Assembly (NCBI GenBank): GCA_038659295.1
Contig: JASNGC010000001.1
Coordinates: 124,001 to 188,000, forward strand
Direction: 5' to 3'
Source: Enterocytospora artemiae
Lineage: Eukaryota; Microsporidia
DNA: 64,000 nucleotides
A program made the position numbers and the translations under genes. Positions 1 to 9,565 of the stretch are shown in pieces (position 1 is the stretch's first letter; every line of letters begins with the position of its first letter). The notes under the pieces are model-generated. The model was not told where the DNA came from and did no database searches. It was given only the letters and a program-made list of their open reading frames with translations.

Positions 1-1
1 C

Positions 2-424
2 TTTTTGACAAGTTTAAACGTTAAATGTGTATGTTTACATGGAAATATGAACCAGAAGACTAGAGAAGAAACAATGAGGGGGTTTAAGGGTTCAGATTAT
101 ACTTGTTTGGTTTCAACAGATGTTGTAAGCCGAGGTCTGGACATTCCAAACGTAGATATTGTTATAAATTATGATTTACCATCAACAGCCAAAGATTATG
201 TCCATAGAACGGGCAGAACAGCAAGAGCAGGGAAAGAAGGACAGGCCTTCACACTTATCACTCAATATGATGTGGAGCACTTTCAAAAGTTAGAATTTGT
301 ATTAGGTAAAAAAATTCAGAATGAATATAAAGGATGTTTTGATCAATATGAGCGTCTTAATAAAGCTTGGGAAAGTGCTTGCGAAAAAGTTAATGAATTG
401 CCTGGCTTTAAAAGAAGAAGATAG
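2..424 (+). CDS. RRP3: DEAD-box rRNA helicase RRP3/DDX47, 3' part only
   Basis: The open frame runs in from the window edge, so only the C-terminal helicase lobe (about 140 residues) is present. Visible motifs are the [13 protein letters not shown] block (motif IV/V region) and the [10 protein letters not shown] block (motif VI, arginine finger). The following stretch, [19 protein letters not shown], is the tail typical of the Rrp3/DDX47 subfamily rather than of eIF4A or Dbp proteins. Rrp3 is a nucleolar ATP-dependent RNA helicase needed for early pre-rRNA cleavage in the small-subunit processome. The protein ends in a short basic tail (GFKRRR), as is common in the family. The start and the ATP-binding lobe lie outside the window. 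The helicase assignment is certain; the RRP3 subfamily is likely. Confidence 0.85.
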   Translation, partial: FLTSLNVKCVCLHGNMNQKTREETMRGFKGSDYTCLVSTDVVSRGLDIPNVDIVINYDLPSTAKDYVHRTGRTARAGKEGQAFTLITQYDVEHFQKLEFVLGKKIQNEYKGCFDQYERLNKAWESACEKVNELPGFKRRR

Positions 425-610
425 TTGAGACAATATTAACCCCAATAAATTAATTTATCAGTGTGATATTTATTGTGAATAGCTATTATTCTTGTTAGAT
501 TGTTTTAGGAACAAAACATTTGACCATAACTTTGAAACATTTTGTTTCTTGTATCAAATCAATAAACTGATACAGTGGTAAATTTGAAAGATTTGCTCCT
601 AATTGAACAC

Positions 611-2455
611 ATGGCAGATGATCCTAACTCTGCAGAAATAAAGAAAGATAACAAATCGGAACAGGAGGGAGACGATGATGAAGTGAAAAGCACGGAGGAA
701 CCAAGAGAAAAGAACCAGATTAAACAAGGATTGGAGGACCAATCAACAGAAGAAAGTGTTGAGCTCATTTACCAAAAAAAGGAAATCAAAAGGTTGAAAC
801 TTTCATTTTGGAATGTTGATATATATTTCCATCAAAGATATAAGAATATCAATGTTGCTCTAAGGCAAGCTATAGAAGTGCTTGCTTTTGGATTTGTATT
901 ATTGGCTCCAATATTTATCTATAGTTTTATGTATGGCGAAGAATTTCTGCTGGATGATATTAAGGGTCCACCAAAGGGTACTACTGGTGATACCCTATTT
1001 CGTAGAAACTTCTTTTCGGTGTGTATATATGCATTATATTCTCTTCTGTATGTAACTGGAGAGTACGTCATTATTTTTGCTTCAAAACTTCTTCTATATT
1101 TTGGAGTTTCAAATTCTTTGATTGCTTGGGGGATTTTACAATCCATTTATAGAAACAGAGAGTTTTGGATCAAGGCAATTCTTTTCTTCTATGCTTTTAA
1201 TCTTTCCAATTATATGTACAATCCTTTTAGTCGTACACCCTTTGCCTTTGAATTTAATGAAAATATTATCAAAACATTTGTCCTTTGGTTTGCAATATTG
1301 AATATGATGCTTTTCACTACAAAATTAGTCGTTGATATTTTAACATGTAAGATAAAACTATCATCATATCGTGAACAAGTCAGAGAACTAAACTATAAGA
1401 CATTTATTTTCATAAAATTAAAAAAAATCAGTGACACCATTGCGCAGAAAGATGATTCAACAGAGGTTGAAGGAAGTGAGGCCTATGTGTATGCAGAATC
1501 TCCAGAATACATTGCCGAAAATTTCAAACCAAGCTATGATCCTGGGTTCTACCTTACAAACAAGCAATTCATGACATCTGTAGAGGATGCTGAATTAGTT
1601 GCAAATAACATAATGGTTTTGTTAGGAAAAAAGTTTCTAGAATATAATGATATTGAAAAATACTTCCCTGAAAATTCAGAAAATGTTTTCGAGTTTTTAT
1701 CAGGTGGAGTTGACAAATCTGCAAAAATAAAATGGAAGAAGCTCACAAAAGTATCTGTCGATTTGTTTAAAAGAAGAAAGGATGTGGCATCCTCGATTAG
1801 AGATAGGGATGAGATATTTGTTGATCTTGAAATGATATTCGTATTTCTAACTTACTATCTTGGGTTAATAGTTCTAATGTTTATGTTTGATATAGACTAT
1901 AAATTTCTTACTGTATCTATTGGAGGATATTTAGTATCATTTACATGGGTATTTGCTGATTCTATAAAAAATCTCTACAATTGCTTTCTTTTCTTACTAA
2001 TTATTAGACCCTACAATATAGGGGACATGGTTAGGATTGAGGATAGTAATTACACTGTATATAAAATAGAACTATTTGAGTCAGTATTCTTGTCTGATGG
2101 GAATATCTTAACCTATATACCTAACACGAGATTGATTAATCTAAATATTAAAAATTTCTCAAGAAGTCCACCTCGCTCCGAAGTTGTAGAAATTGCAGTT
2201 TCCGATAACACCACATACAAACAAGCTCAGAATGTTGTGAATTTGCTGAATACGAATATTGGCGACAACAGTGATTTATTTGATCATGCCGAGCTATTTA
2301 AGATTGAGAAAGGCAAATTAACATTTAAAGTTTTTTACAAGAAAACTGATATAACTTTCGAGGAAATTAAATCAAAGAGGGAAAGAGCAATTAAGCTGTG
2401 TGTAAACTCATTGAGTGGTGTAACATACTTTAATTCTTTCGTGTTTGTGGAGTAA
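611..2455 (+). CDS. MscS-family mechanosensitive ion channel (Msy1/2-like)
   Basis: A 614-residue membrane protein. After an acidic N-terminus come about six hydrophobic segments; the last pair leads into a typical MscS pore and beta-domain: LIIRPYNIGDMV, then a YIPN block and the ISRSPP-like NFSRSPPRSE turn. The region LEYNDIEKYFPEN before the pore resembles the degenerate EF-hand linker of the fungal ER channels Msy1/Msy2. Such channels release osmotic or calcium stress from the ER or plasma membrane; the exact membrane cannot be told. The open frame extends upstream only through a GTG codon at 575, so the first ATG at 611 is taken as the start. Upstream there is only a weak CTCC, not the usual CCC block. 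Confidence 0.85.
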   Translation: MADDPNSAEIKKDNKSEQEGDDDEVKSTEEPREKNQIKQGLEDQSTEESVELIYQKKEIKRLKLSFWNVDIYFHQRYKNINVALRQAIEVLAFGFVLLAPIFIYSFMYGEEFLLDDIKGPPKGTTGDTLFRRNFFSVCIYALYSLLYVTGEYVIIFASKLLLYFGVSNSLIAWGILQSIYRNREFWIKAILFFYAFNLSNYMYNPFSRTPFAFEFNENIIKTFVLWFAILNMMLFTTKLVVDILTCKIKLSSYREQVRELNYKTFIFIKLKKISDTIAQKDDSTEVEGSEAYVYAESPEYIAENFKPSYDPGFYLTNKQFMTSVEDAELVANNIMVLLGKKFLEYNDIEKYFPENSENVFEFLSGGVDKSAKIKWKKLTKVSVDLFKRRKDVASSIRDRDEIFVDLEMIFVFLTYYLGLIVLMFMFDIDYKFLTVSIGGYLVSFTWVFADSIKNLYNCFLFLLIIRPYNIGDMVRIEDSNYTVYKIELFESVFLSDGNILTYIPNTRLINLNIKNFSRSPPRSEVVEIAVSDNTTYKQAQNVVNLLNTNIGDNSDLFDHAELFKIEKGKLTFKVFYKKTDITFEEIKSKRERAIKLCVNSLSGVTYFNSFVFVE

Positions 2456-2673
2456 GTTAATACAATATCAAGAGTTAAAGATGATTTCGTGTGGGAAATA
2501 GTATTCTCCGAAAAGATAGTGTCTATCTACGTGTGTGTTTTTGCAGAATAAGCATATAATTTTTTATAGGATTATATTTTGATGGTTAAGATATGGAAAA
2601 CCAGTTTGCCTCCAGGTTTTAAGTTTTATAAAATTTTGTGGAAAATTTTTAAAATTCCTTCTGTTAGCCCCTC

Positions 2674-2751
2674 ATGAGAAATAAGTGGAAGAAGAAAAGA
2701 ATGAGAAAGAGACAGGCAGATAGAAGGCGTATGAGAAAGAGACATAATTAA
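2674..2751 (+). CDS. RPL41: Ribosomal protein eL41 (25 residues)
   Basis: A 25-codon frame, ATG to TAA, in the gap between the channel and Fhit genes. It encodes an extremely basic peptide beginning MRNKWKKKRMRKR and ending RRRMRKRHN. This matches the MRAKWRKKRxRRL start, the length (25) and the composition of eukaryotic eL41, a single helix at the interface of the two ribosomal subunits. A C-rich block (tagcccctc) sits directly before the ATG, as at other genes here, which supports real expression. The gene is shorter than usual annotation cut-offs and would be missed by routine calling. What is seen: length, N-terminal motif, composition and start signal. What is inferred: function by family resemblance. 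Confidence 0.88.
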   Translation: MRNKWKKKRMRKRQADRRRMRKRHN

Positions 2752-3204
2752 TAAACAAATTCTTTAAAGGTCCAAGAGAATTGATTGATGTATTTATAGA
2801 TCAACAAGGAGTAGGATGGTTATTGCTCCAACATTTTATTTTTTGTAGACTTTTCAATTGTGCTATTAGCAGTATTTTACACTACTGAATAAGAATTGTT
2901 ATTGGGCCATTTCTCTAGTTGAATTCGTATTTATAAGAGTTTTGTGTGTAATATCTTATTCTTATAATATTAATACCTGTGAAACAAATTGATTTTCGAT
3001 TTACTATTTAATTAATCATTTTTAAATCTCAACGTAAAGTGAGTTTATTAACATATGGAGTTTGTCGTAGATAATGATCTTACATATATCTTGTTTTCAT
3101 AGGTTATTTTATTTAGTATCTATAAGCATCTACAGAATGTATTATTAAGATTGTGCATCAATATGGTTTTTCCTTCTAATAAAAATTATTTAATTATCCC
3201 TAAG
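2752..3204 (+). other. Intergenic gap between eL41 and FHIT
   Basis: About 450 bases with no convincing gene, RNA or repeat. The only feature is the start signal of the next gene at its right end: TTTAATTATCCCTAAG directly before the ATG at 3205. Confidence 0.6.
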
Positions 3205-3630
3205 ATGAAGTTTGAAAATCATCTAATTCATGATGACCAAATAGTATATAGGTCTGAGAAGTCTTGTATATTTGTAAACATAAGGCCTTTTTTACCATAT
3301 CATATTCTTGTTTGCCCCATTAGACAGGTTAGTCGATTAAATGAATTAACTACTGAGGAGTTTGATGATCTTTTTAGAACAGTTAGATTTGCACTTCAGT
3401 ATATGAACACATTGGGCGATGGATTTACCATAACAGTACAAGATGGAGAAGCAGCAGGTCAGACTGTGAAACATGTACATGTTCATGTTATTCCTAGAAA
3501 AACCAATGACCTCACGAACAATAATGAGATTTATAACGAAACAAATTTGGATGTTAGAAAACCTAATAGGACCATTGAGTCTATGGCATATGAAGCAAAA
3601 TTTTTAAAAGGTTTATTCACTGATAATTGA
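3205..3630 (+). CDS. FHIT: Fhit-type diadenosine polyphosphate hydrolase (HIT family)
   Basis: A 141-residue HIT protein. The catalytic triad HVHVHVIPR is complete (His90, His92, His94, with His92 as the expected nucleophile), followed by PRK as in Fhit/Aph1/Hnt2. LVCPIR, DGEAAGQTVKH and a MAxEAxxL helix near the end are also Fhit-like. The enzyme cleaves Ap3A/Ap4A to AMP plus ADP/ATP, and acts in the cytosol. Start choice: the frame is open upstream to an ATG at 3163, but the ATG at 3205 is preceded by TTTAATTATCCCTAAG, and the protein starting there (MKFENHLI) lines up with the family N-terminus (MSFRFGQHLI in human). The 14 extra upstream residues have no counterpart. Confidence 0.92.
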   Translation: MKFENHLIHDDQIVYRSEKSCIFVNIRPFLPYHILVCPIRQVSRLNELTTEEFDDLFRTVRFALQYMNTLGDGFTITVQDGEAAGQTVKHVHVHVIPRKTNDLTNNNEIYNETNLDVRKPNRTIESMAYEAKFLKGLFTDN

Positions 3631-3845
3631 TTATGTAATAAATTACTTAGCTTAGTTATTGCCATTAATGTTAATGGAAGATGGCGCATACCACTACCAC
3701 TCCTTTTCCTGCAATAAACAATAGTTAGTCTTTGGATTTATCAATAAGTAGTACTTTATTCATTCCAACTGCAGCCTGCTTATACCGTGGAAAATATTCA
3801 TAAAAACTCTTTTTATGAATTTTGTAAATATTTTTTCCCTCAGCC

Positions 3846-4265
3846 ATGTCGGAAGAAATTCCATTCACAAGTGTTCGTGATATTCAAAAAGAGATTGAAG
3901 AATCAAAATTAAAATCAAAAGGAGTTAAGTTGGAGCTTCTTAAGCATCTTCTATTGAATTTTACACTTTTTGAGAATTTGAGTGAAGATGAAAAAGAGAC
4001 ATCATCGATAAAGGATAAACTGATCGAAATTAGTATTTTGTACAGAAAAGTTGAGGAGATGGAATGTAGCGTTGAAAAATTAATGAAGAATAAACAATTT
4101 GGGATCGATGTTATAATAAAAAACAAAGGAAAGACATCCAAAAAGGGAGGCGTGTCGATGAATCCTAGAGAAAAATATGCTAAAAAGGCAAATAAAATGA
4201 ATGAAAGAATAAAGCCAAAAAAAGATTATGGTATTAATGGAAAAAGATCTAAAAGAATTCAGTAA
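3846..4265 (+). CDS. Small Sas10/Utp3-like nucleolar protein (probable)
   Basis: 139 residues, strongly charged. The first 85 residues look helical (possible coiled coil). The last 45 resemble the Sas10 C-terminal domain: KNKGKTSKK, NPREKYAKKANK and a closing YGINGKRSKRIQ match the family pattern NKGLTPKRKK, NPRVKxRKKxxKA and GIKxxxxRSxKx. Sas10-domain proteins (Utp3/Sas10, Lcp5) belong to the U3 small-subunit processome, which fits the other ribosome-assembly genes here. The protein is far shorter than yeast Sas10 (about 610 residues) and would keep little beyond the signature domain. The start at 3846 follows TTTTTTCCCTCAGCC. An unrelated basic protein cannot be excluded. Confidence 0.6.
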   Translation: MSEEIPFTSVRDIQKEIEESKLKSKGVKLELLKHLLLNFTLFENLSEDEKETSSIKDKLIEISILYRKVEEMECSVEKLMKNKQFGIDVIIKNKGKTSKKGGVSMNPREKYAKKANKMNERIKPKKDYGINGKRSKRIQ

Positions 4266-4728
4266 GAAATATAATTAATTGGAAGATAACTGCAATAATT
4301 TAATAAATAACGTTCAGAGTACACAGCTGTTGTATTGAGCTAGATATTTTATTAACTAGAATGGACTATCCCAATCTCTCTAACCAGATTTTGTTAAGCA
4401 TTCAAGAAAGATTTCTTAATTAAATAGCATTTTATTTTAATGAATCATAGATAATCCAACATCTTTATGATGAAGTTTGAGTGTTGACAAACTCTCATAT
4501 ATATTTTTTTATATCCATTGATTGTATTAAGCTGGATTGAATGATTTTTAAGACTTAATCAATAATTGACATATATTATTATATTATCATGGTTTAATTC
4601 ATATATTTCAGCCATCAATCATATATAATCACATCTAATGGCCGTGTGATATCTCATAGGACTCTTTTTTGGTAAATCCTGTTAATCTTTGAAGTCTCAT
4701 AATAGCTTAAGCCAAATTTACCGCTAAA
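4266..4728. other. Intergenic gap
   Basis: 463 AT-rich bases between two plus-strand genes. No RNA gene, repeat or small frame with a start signal was found. The right end carries TTTACCGCTAAA before the next ATG, a variant of the TTTACCC signal. Confidence 0.6.
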
Positions 4729-5466
4729 ATGATTGAAATTGTACAAGAAACATCGAAGGGATTCGCCTATGGAGAAAATGGGCTTGATTTTCTTATCAAG
4801 AACAATATAAAATACAAAATAGAAAATATGGAAATGGTTGGTGAACTTATAATCTATACTATTGAATTTGAGAACTATAAGAAAGTTTTTGAAGAGATAA
4901 ATTATTTGGATTTGGGAACAATTTTATGCATCCATGGAAAAGAAATTTGCTATTCTCGAATAAATCGGCTTCCTCGTGAGGAATGGAAGGAATTACTTGA
5001 TTGTTGGTCGTGCCATAACAGTGAGTTTAAAAATCTACTTGATTTGAAGATAAAGTTAGTTCCAAATCGAATATTAGTTTCAGATTTTTATTTGTTAATA
5101 CCTTCTGAAAACTTGCCAGAATGTTGTTCATTTAAGAATAGATGGTTTTTTAACGAGATACAAACAAAATTTGATGATTTCAAAATTATTTACCGATTTT
5201 TCGATGAATATTTTCAGGATAAGAATATTTTTAGAATTTCACATGAAGATAAATTCTATGAAATAAAATTTTTCTATAGATGTACCTTAATACAGCAAGA
5301 TTCTGTAGATGCTCTTAAAATAGGTTTTAGGGAAGTTGAATCTCAAGATGTGGACAGCACTATCAACATTCATTATTCGAGTTTAGTGATGTCTTCTATT
5401 TTCAGATTATCGTTGAAAATATTTATTCTAAAATATGAAATTTCATTCATAAAGAAGAATTTTTAA
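4729..5466 (+). CDS. IPA1/UBE3D-like protein (HECT-like E2-binding family)
   Basis: 245 residues. The key stretch is LPREEWKELLDCWSCHNSEF (about residues 82-101), which matches the family signature LPSENWxELxxxWxCHxxE, with the conserved Trp, Cys and His. Further on, NRILVSDFYLLIPSENL matches the family's ILVGDSYFLI.xxNL strand. In yeast the member Ipa1 is needed for mRNA cleavage and polyadenylation; the human member is UBE3D, first described as binding ubiquitin E2 enzymes. The protein lacks an obvious CxxC pair found in longer homologues. The gene converges on the UTP10 gene with about 110 bases between stops. The family call is good; the exact role is inferred, with CPSF73 also encoded in this window. 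Confidence 0.7.
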   Translation: MIEIVQETSKGFAYGENGLDFLIKNNIKYKIENMEMVGELIIYTIEFENYKKVFEEINYLDLGTILCIHGKEICYSRINRLPREEWKELLDCWSCHNSEFKNLLDLKIKLVPNRILVSDFYLLIPSENLPECCSFKNRWFFNEIQTKFDDFKIIYRFFDEYFQDKNIFRISHEDKFYEIKFFYRCTLIQQDSVDALKIGFREVESQDVDSTINIHYSSLVMSSIFRLSLKIFILKYEISFIKKNF

Positions 5467-5574
5467 TCTTAGGCTAAGGAAATAGAGAAGTCTTGTCAGA
5501 TTTTTAAAGATGGATTTGGTTGTATCATTAACAATAATGAAAATGCGTTCACTATTTTAAATTGCAATAATTTA

Positions 5575-8500
5575 TTATCCTGTAAACTGAAGCATTTCGT
5601 AAAGAGTAGATGCGGATTTCGATATTTCTGGATCTGAACTGTCCACCAACGTTGAAGATAAAAGTAGCGCATCTCTAAATTTCGAAGAATATTTCTGGTC
5701 ATTCTTAAATAAATAGATTAAAATTTCAATATTGAGCACCACATTGTTGCTAGACCTAATACTAGATTCAACAATTTTGTATATATATTCATTTAGGCCA
5801 GCTTCGGATTTAGATATCTCAAACAGAGCTGGACCTGCTTCTGTAACCGAATCTAAAGATTTTAGAATTGAATCAATAAGCATTTTGGGATTGTTCAATT
5901 TTACGGAAGAACTGCATTTAACAAAATTTGCAAAGAATTGCAAATTTTCATTATTACCGTTCAACATCTCTGATAAACAAATGTCAAATGCATTACGAAA
6001 AACTTCATGATTTAAATGCAAGAGCTTAGAGCACTCTTGGAATGCTTTTCTGTTCTTCTTATACAGTTCTATAACTAACTTTGATACAGAATCACTAAAT
6101 TGATTTTTGAACGATCTAATGTAAAAATTCAAAAATGTTGAAAACATAGAATTAGGTAGATTTTCCTGAGCTTCCAAAATCTTCTTGGAAATATTATCGA
6201 TGATTGTGGTGTTTTTACATGTCTTCATATTCAAAATATCTTCCAGCAATAAATAATCCATGTTATTTAAAAGGGCCTTCAACGAATATTTGATATCAAT
6301 ACCAACCAATACATTTTTGATTTCAGGATAAAAATTCAAAACATCTAGACTGTATAGCCCCATCAGGTCTCCGAATTTTGAAAACAGCATTTTAACTACT
6401 CCCATTTTGAATCTAATAATATTTCGTGCTATAAAGGGAATTAAAGGTGCAATTTGACTGATTAAATTTCTTTGAATTAGAATATTAATGAATAAAGCAG
6501 ATTTTAGTGAGTTATAGCTAATACCATATAACCTGTCTGCTGAAATTATATATGTCGAAACACTCAGAATAGTCTCAAACAAATCTATATCATCATCAGT
6601 AAAATCTTCAAAGTTATCAATTATGTAATTTACTAGGGTTTCTGAAGCCTCATGTGATGGCATACCCTCTATCAGTATAATTTTTAAAATACTCCAATTT
6701 TCAGATTTTCTAAACCTGATCAATTCATTGTAATACTGAATAAGACACTCTAGGGACAGTTGGTTTTGGATATTGTCAATTAGAAAACGAATAATATTCT
6801 CAGAATACTTTTTTAGAGAGTCTTTAGAATATGATCTTAAAAAAGTATAGCACTCATCAGAATGAATTAAAAATTTTTCGATTCCAAAGAACTCAATCAT
6901 TTCCAATACCATATTATAAGCTCTTCTCTGATACAGAAGATTGGCAATATTTGCATCTTTTCTACAAAGTACATCAAATAGTTCTTTAGAACCTGAAGTC
7001 AAGAAAACTTCAGAAAGATGAGCCAACGATATAACATCATGATATTTTGATTCACATAGAGCAGTAACATTTTTAGAGAAACCTCTTGAGACTGCCCAAT
7101 CAACTAGCTCAATAGCTTGCTTAGAACTTCCAAAATTCTTAAGGTATTGGCTCATATTACTCACCAAATTTCCGTTTTCTAATTCCATAACTATAATGAG
7201 CATATCAGAAATTTGTTTATCTGTAAATTTAATATTCGATTTCAACAAAAAATTCAGAAAAATAGGATCGTCTAAATGATCCTTGAGAATAATCTCTTCA
7301 ATATCAAAATTAGTTTTTTGAGCAAGTTTGATTAAATTCATTTTAGATATTTCTGTAGAACAATTTATGAAAATGAATTTTGGAAAAAAATCTGCCGAAA
7401 AATGCACAAACTCCAAACATTTCGATAGAATATCATGATAAAATTGATTGAAAGTATCATCGGATAGATTTTTAAGAATAGTTATGTAGTTATTATCATT
7501 TAGAATACAAGTATCAAAGATAAATCCACACTTCAAGTAATAAACTAAATCATCATTGCCCATAGATACAACCAAATCATTGATTGATGGATGTCTACAT
7601 AGGCATTTGGTGAACGGGATCTTGTGACACAATTCTGAGTATAACTTGCTATAGAGAGAAATATCTTGTTGAAAATCTGCATATTCCTCAAAAAAAACCT
7701 GATTGATTAATTCGACCTCTGGAATAGTAAATTCATTTGGAATGAGTTTGTTTCTGTTCAAATATTGAAAATATTCCCTCAATAGCTTATTATCCTTCAA
7801 AAACAACCTTCCAGTTGCACACTTATATGCATTCTCATAAATATTTATAGATTTTGGTAAACCCACTTGAATTTCAATCTTCTCTCTTGAAAAATGTCTC
7901 AGAAACAAATTTAAAATTTCATCTGAATCGAAATATGATCTTAATTTTTGGAAAATATCCAATGCAAGGATTTTTTTGTTTTTACTGATCAAAATCTCAA
8001 AAATTTGATAAAATTCCCCCAAGTAATTTGTTGAACTATTGCTAAGAATCTTGCACATCTCCAAAAGCATTTGAGTTAGAAATGTTTCCAAAATATCAAG
8101 ATAATTGAAGTATTCAGCAAAGTTACTAAATAACTTTTGATAGTTCACTGTGATTCTTGCAATCCTTGATATTGAATATGATTGTAATCCAACAAATGGT
8201 CCGTTTTGCTGTTTGGAAATATTTTGTAGATGATGAATACAATTTTCAAATGGAGTAAGCAGAAAAATCAACTCGTCCTGGTTAAATGTGTCAATTGAAT
8301 AAATCCGAGTTAAGTATTCTAATAAAACAAAACAGCTTTCCGAATTCATATGAACAATCAATTTCTTCAAAAATGGAGCAAATTTCCTATTAAATCTGCG
8401 CTCCTCACTTTCTGATAGCTTGTGACGGTCAAATTTTAATGACTTCTCTCTGGTATATGGCGTGTCTATTTCAATCATTTCTAGAAGTGTCTCTGTGTCC

Positions 8501-8592
8501 AAATCTTTGTCCACAAACGTAATCTTGTTCTCTCTGGAATATAAAAAAGTCCGCCTGCTTTGTCTAATTATTTCGAGTTGATCCTTTAACAT
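5575..8592 (-). CDS. UTP10: U3 snoRNP protein UTP10/HEATR1, shortened
   Basis: 1005 residues, almost wholly alpha-helical repeats of HEAT type. The N-terminal region carries the block VLLEYLTRIYSIDTFNQDEL (about residues 90-109), which lines up with the HEATR1/Utp10 block LEWLIHRFHIHxxNQDxLI, followed by the L.PFE segment. Utp10 is a scaffold of the t-UTP/UtpA subcomplex, which binds the 5' external spacer of pre-rRNA and starts small-subunit processome assembly. Family members usually have 1600-2100 residues, so about half the repeat array is missing, consistent with microsporidian reduction. The start ATG follows TTTTCCCCAAA. Convergent with the IPA1-like gene downstream. Confidence 0.8.
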   Translation of the reverse strand: MLKDQLEIIRQSRRTFLYSRENKITFVDKDLDTETLLEMIEIDTPYTREKSLKFDRHKLSESEERRFNRKFAPFLKKLIVHMNSESCFVLLEYLTRIYSIDTFNQDELIFLLTPFENCIHHLQNISKQQNGPFVGLQSYSISRIARITVNYQKLFSNFAEYFNYLDILETFLTQMLLEMCKILSNSSTNYLGEFYQIFEILISKNKKILALDIFQKLRSYFDSDEILNLFLRHFSREKIEIQVGLPKSINIYENAYKCATGRLFLKDNKLLREYFQYLNRNKLIPNEFTIPEVELINQVFFEEYADFQQDISLYSKLYSELCHKIPFTKCLCRHPSINDLVVSMGNDDLVYYLKCGFIFDTCILNDNNYITILKNLSDDTFNQFYHDILSKCLEFVHFSADFFPKFIFINCSTEISKMNLIKLAQKTNFDIEEIILKDHLDDPIFLNFLLKSNIKFTDKQISDMLIIVMELENGNLVSNMSQYLKNFGSSKQAIELVDWAVSRGFSKNVTALCESKYHDVISLAHLSEVFLTSGSKELFDVLCRKDANIANLLYQRRAYNMVLEMIEFFGIEKFLIHSDECYTFLRSYSKDSLKKYSENIIRFLIDNIQNQLSLECLIQYYNELIRFRKSENWSILKIILIEGMPSHEASETLVNYIIDNFEDFTDDDIDLFETILSVSTYIISADRLYGISYNSLKSALFINILIQRNLISQIAPLIPFIARNIIRFKMGVVKMLFSKFGDLMGLYSLDVLNFYPEIKNVLVGIDIKYSLKALLNNMDYLLLEDILNMKTCKNTTIIDNISKKILEAQENLPNSMFSTFLNFYIRSFKNQFSDSVSKLVIELYKKNRKAFQECSKLLHLNHEVFRNAFDICLSEMLNGNNENLQFFANFVKCSSSVKLNNPKMLIDSILKSLDSVTEAGPALFEISKSEAGLNEYIYKIVESSIRSSNNVVLNIEILIYLFKNDQKYSSKFRDALLLSSTLVDSSDPEISKSASTLYEMLQFTG

Positions 8593-8809
8593 TTTGGGGA
8601 AAATTTTTCAGAATTCTTGAAAATTCATTTACAAAACTATATTTATTAAAAACAAAATTTTTATAATATAATTGCTCTTGATAATATGGAAATTGATTAA
8701 AGTATAACCGTTAAATTCTTGACAATAATCGTATATATCTATACTTGAAACAGAATATCCTGATGGACTACACTTATAAAGTATTCAAATTAATCTTAGG
8801 AACCATTTA

Positions 8810-9565
8810 TTACTTTAAACTCCATTGAATTGGTGTTTTATTATGCCGGATCAAATATTCGTTTGTTTTGGAAAAATGTTTACAGCCATAAAATTTTTCT
8901 GCACTAAATGGGCTTGGATGTGCAGATTCAAGAATAAGATGCTTTCTAGGATTCAGTAGTGTCGATTTCTTTCTAGCATAGCTCCCCCAGAGGATAAATA
9001 CAACATTCTCCAGTTTCTCATTGATTAATCGAATAATTTCTTTTGTAAAATTTTCCCATCCAATTTTGCTATGTGATCCTGGTTGTTTCTTTTCAACAGT
9101 CAAACAATCGTTCAATAACAGCACTCCCTGTTGAGCCCATTTTGTCAGGTCACCACTTGTTGGGATTTCAAATTCTTTGATATCATCTTTTAATTCTTTG
9201 AAGATATTCTTTAGACTCGGAGGCTGTGGAATACCCTCTCTTACAGAAAACGATAGGCCCATCGCCTGATTGTCATTGTGATAAGGATCTTGACCCAGAA
9301 TTACAACTTTGATATCTTCAAATTTTGTCAACTTAGAAAATTGGAATATTTGATCAACCGGAGGAAAAAATGTTGCTGAATTGTGCAAAAAACGTTTTAT
9401 TTCACTAAAATATCTTTTATCAAATTCTGCCGACACATACTTTTTCCAGGAATCTCCGAGCGTTGTCTCTAATTTACATATCTCACAGCCATCACATTTG
9501 GTCATTTTTTTCAATTGTGAAACCGAAATCTTATTTGTTGAAAAATTGGAGTTGAATATTGCCAT
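8810..9565 (-). CDS. UNG: Uracil-DNA glycosylase, family 1
   Basis: 251 residues. The water-activating motif GQDPYH is at 91-96 (catalytic Asp93), the PPSLKNIF loop follows, LLLND is the uracil-binding strand, and HPSPFSA at 216-222 is the Leu-loop/His motif, with Phe in place of the usual Leu of HPSPLSA. The enzyme removes uracil from DNA as the first step of base-excision repair. It starts at MAIFN, preceded by TTTACCC. Odd point: the N-terminal region before the catalytic domain contains three closely spaced cysteines (KCDGCEIC, Cys24, 27 and 30), not usual in family 1. The gene is head-on to a gene-poor stretch and tail-side to UTP10 with about 220 bases between. Confidence 0.95.
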   Translation of the reverse strand: MAIFNSNFSTNKISVSQLKKMTKCDGCEICKLETTLGDSWKKYVSAEFDKRYFSEIKRFLHNSATFFPPVDQIFQFSKLTKFEDIKVVILGQDPYHNDNQAMGLSFSVREGIPQPPSLKNIFKELKDDIKEFEIPTSGDLTKWAQQGVLLLNDCLTVEKKQPGSHSKIGWENFTKEIIRLINEKLENVVFILWGSYARKKSTLLNPRKHLILESAHPSPFSAEKFYGCKHFSKTNEYLIRHNKTPIQWSLK

